From Scenedesmus sp. ARA3 (lineage: Eukaryota > Chlorophyta > Chlorophyceae > Sphaeropleales > Scenedesmaceae): 64,000 bases of DNA. The notes under the pieces are model-generated. The model had not been told where the DNA came from, ran no database searches, and saw nothing but the letters and a program-made list of their open reading frames with translations. The translations under genes and the position numbers were made by a program. Every line of letters begins with the position of its first letter. The first letter of the stretch is position 1. Positions 1 to 11,500 of the stretch are shown here, piece after piece. The stretch covers positions 1-64,000 of the forward strand of contig RWJK01001633.1 in assembly GCA_004335835.1 (NCBI GenBank). Reading direction: 5' to 3'.

Positions 1-3000
1 CAGCAGGCACGTGCTGCAGGCCAGCCTGCTGGCCAGCAGGGGCCTGTTCAGCCGGGAGGGGGCGGGGCTGATGGCAGCACACTTTGAGGTGCGTACAAGA
101 AGTGATACGACGTTGCGTGCCCTGCATCTCATGTACAAAGGCTCTGCGCTGACAGTCTGCTGGTCAACCAGACCACAAGTGCACGGCTTATCTTGCCAAC
201 TGGCTCCCTCCAAGTTGTGCAGGCAATGCTAGCAGGCAGTTCACTGTACCGCCTGCCGCCAGCTCATGCTGCAGGTTCCATCAATGTCCTGCAATCTCTG
301 CCGCTGACACCGCTGCACACCGCGTTGTGCTGTAGGTGTTCCTATCAGAGGTCTTCAAGGACCACAACGCCAGCAGCAGCGCCAGCGACGGCAGCAGCAG
401 CAGCAGCAGCAGCTGTGACGGCGAGCTCTGCCTGGTGCCCATGCTGAATGCACCACTGATGGATGCAGCAGAGAGCCGGCTGCTGCTGCAGGGCCCTGCT
501 GCTGCTGCTGCTGCTGTGGTGCCTGGCACTGCTGCTGCGCCTCTGGTGCATGAGGCAGTGGCCGGCCATGCCAAGGCCAGGCCAGATGCTGCCTGCCTGG
601 TGCATGAGGGCAGGGTCTTCACCTACCATGAGGTGAGCAAGCCTAGGGGTAAGGATAGCAGCAGAGGGCGTTGTATCTACTACACTTTGCTACACCAACA
701 GTGTTTCAGTGTGTAGAAGGCGGCTATATATGATGAGGCACGTTGTGCAGCAGAGACAGTACCAACCAGCAAGATCGATCCTGCAACTTCATCCAATGCC
801 ACCCGCAACCGCGCAGGTTGAGGCTGCCTCTAGCAGCATCGCCGCCTACCTGGCAGGGCCAGCCGGCGTGCAGCCTGGCGCCACCGTGGCGCTGCTGCTG
901 GGCCGCGGCCCCCTGCTGGTTGCTGGCCTGCTGGGCGTGCTCAAGGCTGGCGCCGCCTACCTGGCACTGGACGGCAGCAACAAGAGCCACATGCAGTTGA
1001 TGCTGGAGGACGGCTGCGTGCAGGTGCCCTTGAGAAGAGGAGTGTTATATCAGATAAACGCACAGCTACACATCTTCAAGAAATGCTGGACTAAGGAAGC
1101 CGTACTCTCCCTGTGCTCCGAGTGGGCTGCCATGCAGGCAAAGCTGCGAGTGTGCTTGCTTCGATTGCAGTACTCGGGCTTCAATTCCTCAAGTTGTCAT
1201 GCCGTTGGTGCTCTGTGTACGCACAGCAAGGAAAGGCCGGCGGCCACGTTGTTTCTGCATGAACTTGCGAATAGCAGCAGTCCGGTATCCTTATGCAGGC
1301 AGGCTGGACCCAGTATTTCTCGCGGCTGTACCATGCTGCTCCTGTGCCGCACTGCACAGGTGGTCATCACTCAGCCTGACCTGCAGCGCCTGCTGCCTGC
1401 AAGCGTCCCCCTGCACACGCTGCTGCTGCACCCAGACAAGGCTGCACAGGCAGCGGGCTGCGGCAGCTTGCTTGGGCCTGCCTGCCTGGGTGCGGCAGGC
1501 AGCACGGCTGCAGCACGGGAGGCAGAAGAGATGGACAGCTGGATCAACAGCAGCCTTGTGGCTGCAGAGCCAGCATGTGTGCTGTATGGTGCTGCGGGCT
1601 GCAGCAAGGGCCAGTCCAACGGCATGCTCGTCAGCCATGCAGGTGCGGCATCCAACTTCCAATTAAGACGCGTACAGCACAAGTTGGGTACATATGGGTA
1701 CACATGGTATGAAATTGCTGTGCCTCTGATGGACAAAATCACGTCGTTAAAGGTTGTAGGTTGCCCGAGCTGAAAACATTCGCCACATTCAACAGCACAC
1801 ATGCGCCTGGTGGTGCCTGGCTATGGCTTGTACCATGCCAGCGGCAGATCCACTGCAACGTGTGGTGACGTACAGTGTACTTGCGCTTATGTGCCGTGCT
1901 TTCTGTCGCTGCCGCTTCGCCGCTGCCGTCAGGCCTGGCTGCCTACGCTGCCAGCTTCATCGCCCACTTTGGCATCACCGCAGCTGACGTGTTTGTCCAG
2001 GCAGCACCTGCCCACACAGCAGCCAGCATTGATGAGCTGTGGTGCTGCCTCGCTGCTGGCGGGGCACTGGTGCTGGCACCACCTGAGCTGCACAAGGATG
2101 CCAATGCATTCATGCAGCTCATTGCAAGGTGAGGGCGGTGCTCCAAGTGCACTGCTGGTGCACTTGTGCCAGCAGCACCGTGTGCGGGCAACCTGGCCAG
2201 GGATGATGTGTGGTGCTTGCCGGCAGAGGATGCTGTTCTGCCAGAGGCGCAGCAACTGCATGTGTGTCCACCTGCAGCTGCTGCACTGCTGCACACCCCT
2301 GCCCCCACAGCGCCAGCCACATGTGCACATGAACCAGGCATTTGGTCAGGACCCTGGCAGACAGGCACTGCCCTGAATGCCAACGCATTTTGGTTATAGC
2401 CTGTGCAAAGCAGCCACATACGCGGCCAATGACCCAATCTGCTGACACATAGCTGTACATATCTACTATGCTGCAGGTATCGCGTCACCACAGTGGCTGC
2501 AGCGCCCAGTGTGCTGCACCAGGTGGCCAAGCGCTCCATGGCCCTCTACCCCGCGGCAGCAGCCAGCGGCAGCGGCCCCTGCAGCAGCCTGCTGCGCGTG
2601 CTGTGCAGCGAGGAGCCCCTCACCCCCAGCAAAGCAGCAGCCATCAGCATGGCTATGCCGCGTGCTGCGCTGCACTACGTGTTCAGGGCGTCAGAGGCAT
2701 GCCCTGGTAAGCGTCTGCAGTGCGCACTGCCGGCAGTACAACTGACTAGCTGGCATAGGCGGCACAAGCATGGAGGCTCTCTTACCTGCTTGATGCGTCC
2801 TGCAAGTGTTCACGCGCAGCAGCAGCCAGTAGTTCATTTCTCTTGATGAACACTGCCAGCTGAAGTCTTTGCTCAGGACTGTCACTTTGTGCATGCTGCC
2901 GCATGGGGTGTCTGTGGCCGCAGGCGTCACCAGCTGGCTGGTTGCAGCGCCTTCATCACCCGCTGGTGCACCACCTCCCGCCTCACCACCACACACCGGC

Positions 3001-3790
3001 CTCATCATCGGCAGCCCCCTCGGCTGTGCCATCAAGCCATATGTGCTGGACTCCCTGCACCGCCCTCAGCCCATCGGCGTGCCTGGGGAGCTGTTCATAA
3101 GCGGTGCTGCTGCGCCCTGCGGCGCCCTGCGGCCCAGGCTGCAGGGCGCCTGCTTTGCTGCCAACCCCTTCCATGAGGGACCTGGCAGCAGCAGCGGCAG
3201 CAGCAGCATGCTGGCAACTGGGTGTGTGGTGCGCTGGCTGCCGGGAGCTGCAGGGGCTGGTGGGGTGGGGCCCCTGGAGCTGATCGGGCACCTGGTGAGG
3301 AGACTTGAGATGCATTTGTTTTTCGGGGGGATTCAGCGCTAGATATGTATTCAACGCACAGCGCATAGGTGGGCGCAATCGGGCGCAACTGTGCAGCTGG
3401 GCAGTTGCACTGGCAGCCGTCATGCCATGGATTCCTGGCCAGACCTGCAAAGCGTGGAAAAAGAGCGGGGCGGGCCACAGAGGTTGAGCATTTCAGAGCT
3501 GTTTTTTTTTCAATTCAACTTCACCGCGGCTGGCAGGCAACAGGCGCATGCATGCAGCATAAGGCATTGGCCTTTGTGTTGCGCTCAGCCTGGCCCTGGC
3601 TCGCTGCCCGTGTACCGCTTCGATTTGTTATTTCATACGCTGTGGCATGCTGTGCTTGCAGGATGAGGGCGGCAAGCTGAAGCTCATCACCACAGAGGCA
3701 CAGGTGGGGCTGGGTGCTGTTGGCATGTGTCACATGGCGGTTCACTGGCAGCGCTGCACACATCCTCTGTGCCAGTCTGTAAACGAGTAG
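1..3790 (+). CDS. NRPS fragment: condensation-domain tail plus adenylation domain (5' partial)
   Basis: Exons 1-88, 336-632, 817-1023, 1360-1687, 1933-2128, 2477-2706, 2924-3294 and 3662-3790 join in one frame with GT–AG introns. The first exon (LFSREGAGLMAAHFE) resembles the end of an NRPS condensation domain. The next resembles the C–A linker (LNAPLMDAAESRLLLQ, then VHEAVAGHAKARPDAACLV). An AMP-binding domain follows: VLKAGAAYLALDG, a loop before GMLVSH, LLRVLCSEEPLTP, FRASEA, GVPGELFISGAA, ATGCVVRWLP and LELIGHL. This order is that of a C–A module, which would activate an amino or related acid as its adenylate. Several nucleotide-binding residues are changed: YGPTE is FRASE and TGD is TGC. 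The reading frame stops at 3788-3790, soon after the A7/A8 region. No catalytic-lysine motif (A10) or carrier domain was seen, so it may be a decayed or truncated synthetase. The 5' end lies outside the window. Confidence 0.7.
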
Positions 3791-4111
3791 TGAGTACTTG
3801 TCTTGCTATGACGCCATGGACACTAAGGCATTAATGCAGGCATGTAGACAGGACGCTAGGCTTGTGGGTTACACAGACAGGAACATTACATAAAGCCTTG
3901 CCTCTAAACAAAAGAAAGCTCCAGATACGAAGCTACTGCTGGCAATGATGCCGTTGCTGGCTGTCTGGGCTGGAGCCATGCTTGCCATGACGCAACAAGC
4001 AACAAGTAAGCCTTCAAAAACCAAGGTTCTTTGTGAACCGTAATTAGCTGCCATAACCGCATGCAGCATATGCTAGCATTGCTGTTGATTCAAGTGCTGT
4101 GCTGTACGTTA

Positions 4112-4522
4112 TCACCGTACACCTGTACACCACGGAGATATGTCAAAGTTATGTCCCAGCCCATCAACATGGAAGACGCACGCGTTGCACGTCAGACTGC
4201 TTGTTCGTGTCCTGATCAAACCACGAAATGCACCTGCTAGCTTGATAGCAAATTTGCAGCAACTTTCTATGGGCATCAGAATGACAGGTCTGACAGCCAC
4301 ACCATACAAGGACCAGATAAGTTGAACAGGCAGCCCAGAAACAGCCGCTGGCATATCACATAACTTCATAACTGCAAGCCTGCAGCTGGCAGTTGCAATC
4401 AGCAAAAGAAGAGGCGCGCTGGCAACCATCACGGCTATCAGAAAGAAGCAGATAAATTTGATGACAAAGCATAAGGAGGTCGCCACTATGAGCACCAGGG
4501 ATAAGATCACTTGAACCGCCAT
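4112..4522 (-). CDS. hypothetical small hydrophobic protein (doubtful)
   Basis: A 136-codon uninterrupted minus-strand frame lies in the otherwise empty stretch between the NRPS fragment and the dehydrogenase. It is strongly hydrophobic at the start, with a run of roughly 45 residues beginning VILSLVLIVATSLCFVIKF, enough for two membrane spans. A third possible span follows (LPVQLIWSLYGVAVRP), then a polar C-terminus. No family is recognised and no introns are needed. The codon pattern does not clearly match the neighbouring genes, and a chance frame is possible. The remainder of 3791-4762 shows no recognisable coding or RNA feature. Confidence 0.25.
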   Translation of the reverse strand: MAVQVILSLVLIVATSLCFVIKFICFFLIAVMVASAPLLLLIATASCRLAVMKLCDMPAAVSGLPVQLIWSLYGVAVRPVILMPIESCCKFAIKLAGAFRGLIRTRTSSLTCNACVFHVDGLGHNFDISPWCTGVR

Positions 4523-4762
4523 ACATATGTATGCTGAGCTCGTGTGGAATCAATCATAGGGCAAATGCGTGCATGCAGCATGCAAAAGGTTGCATGCGTT
4601 CTGCAAGCCGGTCACAACAAAGGGCAGTGCACTGTGCGCACAGCAGTTGGGCACCGTTAGTCACAAGCAATAGCCAATTGAAATAGAGCCGCACTCGCTG
4701 TAATGCCCCAATGCAAACATGAACAAGAAGATACATCACAGCCAGGCTGCAGGCTCCGCAAG

Positions 4763-7262
4763 TCATTGCTTCCAGCCCACTGCAGCGGCACTAGCAGCCC
4801 ATAAGTCAGCTGCTAGCTGCTTGTCCTCAGCAAGCTTCTGCAGCAGCAGCAGCAGCAGCAGCAGAGCAAACACATGAGCATTGTAGGCTCTGCCATGAAA
4901 CATTGCAGAAGTTACGGCAGGAACTCCACTCTGAACCCAGGCGCCACACAGTGCACTACTTGGTGACCTAGGCTCGTGATGTGGCACCAGTGCATTCAAA
5001 CGCTGATGCGCAGTGCAACCCAGTCTTGCATCAAACGCAATCGCAACGATGGTCTTACCGCAGGCGGTGTTGCCTTGCAGTCGTGCAGGAACAGCGGCAC
5101 TGGCCGCTCTGCGCTCAGCTCTGGGCTCGTTGCCGCATACACAGCCACCTCGGCACCCTGCAGACACAGGCGATACGGGTGTGTGTTGCAGCAGAGCCCA
5201 GCACATGCGTTGCATCAAGCGCTGCACGACGTGGCACACCAGTAGAAACACAGCAGAACTTGCAGCATGTGCCTGCCGCACGTAACGCGCTTGCTGTTCA
5301 AAGTGGAGGCAGCCAGCAGCATGTGTTATGTAGTGCCAGGCAGCCCAGCACCCTTCCCTACCTCTGCTGGTGTCCTTGCTATGCTGGGTGCTAGCGCTGT
5401 CGCCAGGCTCCCTAGCCATGGGGGCAGCGACCTGCAACACCCAGCACACGGTTTTCTCAATCAGTGGCTGAAACATGACAAGTGGGTCCAACCTGCATGT
5501 ACTGCAATACCACCGCACTTTGGTCTCAACTCGCAAAATGCCTGATGTAAGTAGATGCTGCCCCAGTGCCCTGCTCTGCTGCATGCGGCACCCAACCCCG
5601 CCCCACCTGAAGATGGTGGTGTTGACAAAGCCAGGGCTGACAGATGTGGCAATGATGCCGCGCCCCTGCAGCCGCCGCTGCAGCTCTGCTGTGAACAGCA
5701 CGTTGCACAGCTTTGACTGCGCGTACTGCGGAAACCTGCACAGCACAGCACAGCCCAGGCAGCACGGTCTGTTAATCCCGCTAGTCTTAGTAGAAGAAGT
5801 AAGGAAGTTGGCAGCATGTATAGCTCCACCTGCCCGATGCTGCGTCACCAGCCGGGTCGAAGTCGAGGTCCACATCCATGACTGTACATATCAGCAGCAG
5901 CACAAACAGCCCAATGACATTTATCCAACCATGTGCAGGCTACACAGTGCCATCACCCACCAGTTTGACCAGCCTGGTACCACGCAGCCGTCCTTCACTG
6001 CCAGCCGGCCCCAGTAGTGTGCACGGCTGGCCACATTCACGATGCGCGAGCCGGGCTCCATGCATGGCAGCAGCAGGTTGGTCAACAGGAAGGGCCCAAA
6101 GTGGTTGACTGCCAGGTGCTGGTCAGCGCCACCGGGCCCAGGGCCCACACCCATGACCCCTGCAGGGCAAGATGAAGCAGATGTGACTACGGTATAGGTA
6201 TAGCACACACACGGCAACGTTATTTCTGCAGCGGCTGATGGTATGTTGCATGTCTCTGAGTACAGATGCTTTGGAGAGGCGCTGGTGGCATGTGTGTGCA
6301 TATGCCTGCTTGCAGGAACATGTGTCAGGACATGTGCAGTGAAGCACATGAATTTGTCATACCGCATGCTGTGCTGCCAGGAGCCCCGGTAGCCGGGCCC
6401 GCATCCCGCACCTGCGTTGTTCACCAGCACGCGCAGCGACTGCTTGCTGCTCTGCAGCTCCTGCTGCTGCTGCTTTGCGAAGCTGCGCATAGACTGAAGG
6501 TCTGCGAGGTCCAACCTGGTAGGGGCCACACAACAGCACAGCACACGCAGGACACAAAACTCATTAGGTGAAATAAGCTCATACAGCAAGCTTACGTTGT
6601 CACCATTAAGCTGAGATGAGGAGCAGCAGCCATGCGTGCAGAGGTACTAGGGAAACATCAATGCTGTGGGTGGCTGCTTGCAGCACCAATCTGGCCCCTG
6701 CGGTGATAGCCACCAAGGCATGCCTGCCACCTGGCTGCAGCAGCTGCACAAGATACAATGAAAGCAAGACTCATCCAGCTGCATCGCTTGCACTGTACCT
6801 GCTGCATTGGCATGTGCCAGGCAGCTGCCGCTGCTGCAGCTCCTGCTGGGCCACACTGCATGCCTCCATGTTCCTGCAGCCAGAACCTCACACTTTTTAG
6901 ACACACTTCCAGCAAGAGTGCGACTGGCTGTTGCAGGGGCGTCTTAGCTACACTTGCAGCGAAGCTCGTGGTGTGATGCGGGCTGTACACCATTCCCACC
7001 TGCAAGCCATGACCACGTGTGCGCCCTTGGCCATCAGGCCAGCTGTGATCTCCATCCCTGTGTGGACACTGCTATCAGCATTCATTTGTGATGCAACAAT
7101 ATCGACTTTTCTTGCCAGTTGTGTGTGCTGCGTCACCACCCGCCCTACTGCCATGCTAGCAGCGCTGCTGTGACAGCAGCACCCCTGCTGGCCGTGCCAG
7201 TTGCCGAGCTACTCACCTATGCCAGCATTTGCTCCTGTTACAATGCAGTACTGTTTTTCCAT
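4763..7262 (-). CDS. short-chain dehydrogenase/reductase, retinol-dehydrogenase-like
   Basis: Ten exons, read from high to low coordinates: 7262-7217, 7057-7000, 6873-6799, 6515-6412, 6159-about 5981, 5881-5830, 5735-5607, 5431-5362, 5157-5059 and 4837-4763. The start MEKQYCIVTGANAGIG gives the Rossmann TGxxxGIG motif at residues 9-16. Then come GAHVVMACRNME (the NADP-binding strand and ACRN signature of this SDR group), RLDLADL, LVNNAG, NHFGPFLLTNLLLP, SRIVNVASRAH with the catalytic serine, and YAQSKLCN with the catalytic Tyr-x-x-x-Lys. The C-terminal part has SPGFVNTTIF, ARTPAEGAEVAVYAATSPEL and an LW-containing tail. It is a classical NAD(P)H-dependent oxidoreductase resembling RDH11-14 or WW-domain oxidoreductase catalytic domains; the substrate is unknown. 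The junction between the exons ending near 5981 and starting at 5881 does not keep phase with the obvious donor, so that boundary is uncertain. It shares a 273-bp divergent 5' region with the arginine deiminase gene. Confidence 0.88.
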
Positions 7263-7535
7263 TCTCTGCTTCGCTCAGGTGTAGTTCACAAGCTACATGG
7301 GCACTACAACAGCTCCAATTCAAAGGCTTATATCGCGTGTGATGTTACACAGACGAGCACAACGTTAACTTTCTTGCTTCGACAATATATCTATTCGCAT
7401 TAAACTAGCAGCAACACACGACGCCCGCCATTGCAACGTTTGTAACATACCCATGTGGGCCCCTCCTGATCTGTGTCAGCAATTCTCGGATTGTTCGCAA
7501 TCATAACCTGACTGGAGACAACCTCAGCTGGCGAG
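7263..7535. promoter_or_regulatory. divergent intergenic region, SDR / arginine deiminase
   Basis: The two start codons point away from each other across 273 bp, so both promoters and both 5' UTRs must lie here unless further upstream exons exist. No TATA box or other named element could be assigned with confidence. Confidence 0.4.
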
Positions 7536-8043
7536 ATGGATCCCCCTTCTACCACTATCGCAGCGTCGATGCAGGTGGCCGAATCACTTGTTGAGCCCAT
7601 TGGCACTGCCCTGCGTGGTGCAATGGATGCACAGCCGATTTCACCAACGAGTTTGGCACCGATCCCTGTGCAGGCTGCTATGGAGGAGAACCCGCTGGAC
7701 CGCTTCAGGCACAGTAGGAGCTTCAACGATGTCATGGCAGTAGATGCCGGCCACGCCCTGCATCCTCCTCCGCTGAAGAAGATCAGGAAGAGTGCAATGA
7801 GCGAGGCACTGTTCACGAACGGGCGCCTGAAAGCAGTGCAGGAGGACGAGAACGAGGTTGCAGAAGTTGTCATTGTGTGTGAGCCTGAGGGTGCCACATT
7901 GATGATGGGCGGACTGCACCCCAGGTGAGCCTGCATGAACCAGAACAAGCACCTGCAGCTGATCCTTCCAGGCGTCAAAAACAGCAGCTCAGCAGTCCTG
8001 GCCTGGATCCTCAAGGCTGAGCTGTTAGAGTAACCACCAGAAA

Positions 8044-8095
<52 letters not shown>

Positions 8096-8469
8096 TGGTA
8101 GCATGGCAGTTGATGTTCAGGCATGTTGCGATGTGTGCTGCTGCTGGCTTGCAGGGGCTCCCTGTACGAGCGGCCTGTCAACATTGACACTGCAAAGGCG
8201 CAGCATGCCGGCTTCCGTGAGGTGCGTGAGTTGCTACGTTGCATGTTTACTTTGTTTTGCAGGTGCTGCAGTGGTGTCCAGCAGACAGCGATGTGTGAGG
8301 CATGCTCTATGCTGCCTGATGCTGCACATGCTGCGTTGTCAGATTTCGGAGATGTTCAGTGATCCATAAGCAGAAGAAGGGCATGCACGACAGCACCCAG
8401 TTATGGATGCGCAACTGTGACCCTTGCGAGCAGGACTGCAGCAGGTCTGTCACTCAGCCATCCTGCAAC

Positions 8470-8500
<31 letters not shown>

Positions 8501-11500
8501 CTGTTTCCTCAGGTGCTGCGTGCGCAGGGCGTGCGTGTGCTGACGGTGCGTGAGATCCTCGCTTTTGGTGTGGAGGAGCGCATGGGGGCACGCGTGGAGC
8601 TGGAGGAGCTGGCGGCTGGCACACTCACCTACAAGCTGGCTGATGGTGAGCCTGCGGTGGCAGCAGCAGCAGCAGCAGCAGCAGCGCATTGTTGTCAGCA
8701 AAGTACAGATGTTGGGTGGCGGTGCAGCGACAGTGTTACAACCAGAGGACCAGGGAAGGCTGGGCAGCAGATGTGTGTCTTGCAGCAAAGTGAAGGTTGG
8801 AGTTGCGGCGGCTAGCAGCACAGCAGCGTAGCTGGCATCGCGCTGCAAGGTGTTGGACGGCTTTGGGAAGTAGTAGCTGCGGCAGGAAGCCCTGCTGACA
8901 TGTGCGTACGCACTTGCACAACCTTGTACACACACGCACACTCACTCTGTGCATGCCTGTGTTGCTGCGCGCTGCTGCTGCTGGTGCTGGCCAGGCCACA
9001 AGGAGGCCGACCTGACTGAGGCTGACCGTCACTACGTGAGTGACGCGTACAAGCGCGAGGTGGTGGGCGCCATGAGCACCAGCCAGCTGATCGAGATCTG
9101 CCTCATCAACCCCACAGTGACGCTGCTGCCCAGCTACAGGTGGGGCGGCACGCGGCAGTGGAGCTGGTGGCAGCTGGTCTGAGTGCTATCAATGCAAAAC
9201 AGCAGCAGCAGCTGCAGCAGCAGCGGCTGGGCATAAAACAGTGCAGTTGTTCTCATTGAGGTCATGTACAGCAGCAATAGATGTAGCAGTAAAGTAGCGG
9301 AACCAGTGCCACCAAGGAATGCTCATGTCACAGCAGCACCACAGTGTCGCTGCAGCAGCGGCAGGCAGCATGCTGCGCCACACACCTGGCTGCGTTGGAT
9401 CTCCTGCACATAGCCCTGCTGTACTAACGTGCGCATGCCTGTTTGTTGATGACATTAGTTGTGCTGGCTGCAGGGACACGGGGCTCACTGCCAGCTACAC
9501 CTTTGAGCCGCTGAGCAACCTGGTGTACACGCCTGCATGCTTTGCCGACTGCTGCTGCCAATTGCCCTGTTGTTGCCTGCAGGGACACGGGCCTGACTGC
9601 CAGCTACACATTTGAGCCGCTGAGCAACCTGGTGTACACGCGCGACCAGCAGGTGACCACCTGCAAGGGCATTGTGATGGGCCGCCTGCGCAGCGCGCAG
9701 CGCCAGAAGGAGGTGGAGCTCATGAGCTACTGCTTCAGGAAGCTGGGTGAGTGCGGCTGGGTGATGGGGTAAAGGATCAATTGGAGTGGGTTTGGGGGCA
9801 AGGCGGCGGCTCGCAAATGATATGGTGTGTAAGCGCTTCCAGCAGATCGTTTTGTTGCCTGGCAGACAGAGTTAACTTTTACGGCGGTGTTGGTGTTCAA
9901 GCGTCTGGCGCTAATGCTCTGAGCAGGCCTGCCCATCGCGTTGCTGAGCAGGCTTCCTGTGCTGTGCGATGCCTGCACCGCGCGTGTACAATCAGCGGCG
10001 TCCTGCCTGCACCTCATGGGTCCTGTGGTGGGACCTCCCGCAGGCCTGTCCATCGCGGGGCGCATCGCTGAGCCGCGCACCGTGCGATGCTTGCACTGTG
10101 CATGACTATATATCATTCGTGTTTTCATCTCTTGTATGCACTTCGCGCAGGCCTGCCTATCGCTGGGCGCATCGCTGAGCCTGGCTTCCTGGAGGGCGGC
10201 GACTTCTTCCCCATGGGCCAGGACCTGGCGCTGGTTGGCGTGGGGCTGCGCAGCAACGTGGAGGCGTGCCAGCAGCTGATGGACAGGGACCTGCTGGGCA
10301 CGCGGCGCCTGGGCGTGGTGCGCGACGACTTCGACAGGGACCAGGTAAGCTGCTGTGGGTATTTCACGCAGCTTTTGGCCGGCTGGTGAGGTGCAGGGGG
10401 GGCGGGCGTGGTGCGCGACGAGTTTGACAGGGACCCAGGTAGATGTTGGTGTAACCGGCTGGTGGCTGGAATGGTTGGTTGGGGTGGTGTGGTGCGGGAC
10501 GACTTTGACAGGGACCATGTGCTGCTTGGATGACAGTAGGAGGAGGGGTTGGAGATGCTGATTGGGTGGCGTGGGTCTGTCTGATGTATATGCTGCTGGT
10601 TGCCTTGCTGCCTGCAGGACCGCATGCACCTGGACTGCGTGTTTAATGCTTTGCTGTTCTCTCATGCGCTTCGCTGCTCCACCTGTAGGACCACGTGCAC
10701 TTGAGCTGCGTGCTCTGTTGCTCTGCTTCGCACATCACCTACATGCATGCATGATGCTGAGGTGCCTCACCTTTGCTGCCTGCAGGACCGCATGCACCTG
10801 GACTGCGTGTTCAATGCTCTGCTGCCCTGCTGTGCGCTTCGCTGCGTCACGTGCAGGACCTCATGCACTTGAGCTGCGTGCTCTGCTGCTCTGCTTTGCA
10901 CATCACTTACATGCATGCATGATGCTGAGGTGCCTCACCTGTGCTGCCTGCAGGACCGCATGCACCTGGACTGCGTGTTCTATGCCTCACCTTTGCTGCT
11001 CTGTTGCTCTGCCGTGCGCCTCTCTGCTTCACTTGCAGGACCGCATGCACCTGGACTGCGTGTTCAGCGTGCTGGGTGAGGGCTGCTGCATCATCCTGGA
11101 GACCATCATGGGCGAGGCAAGCGCCACGCGCCGCCTGGTGGACGAGTACGTGCGCGATGACACCACCGGCAAGTACAGCCTGGCACGGTGAGCCCCGGGC
11201 AGCAGGGAAACTTTTGTTAGCATTTAGGCATAAAATCCAAAGATGATGCAGCTGCTCTGGCTGCAACAGGCAAGTACAGCCTGGCACGGTGAGCCCCGGG
11301 CAGGAGGGCAAACTTTGCCCTGAGGGTTGCACCTGTTAGTGTGCGCCTCTGCTTGTTTTTCTTGCGCTGCAGCAGCACACACGCATCACGGGAACTAAGC
11401 AGCTGCTGCGGCATCCCACGGGCCGGTCACATCATCTGCTGCCTAGCTGCTATAGCCTTCTGCCTATCTCTGCCGCCTGCAGGGAGGGTGTGGAGTTCTC

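Noticed and set aside
1..3790. Plain acyl-CoA synthetase or 4-coumarate-CoA ligase
   Set aside because: The preceding condensation-domain tail and C–A linker, and the wording around GVPGELFISG and VRWLP, fit an NRPS adenylation domain better.
3869..4069. Minus-strand 66-codon frame in the gap after the NRPS fragment
   Set aside because: No recognisable domain, no convincing splice partner and weak coding character.
10611..11068. Transposon or retroelement insertion as the source of the exon 7 copies
   Set aside because: No terminal repeats, target-site duplications or element-encoded protein; the repeated unit contains gene-specific exon sequence.
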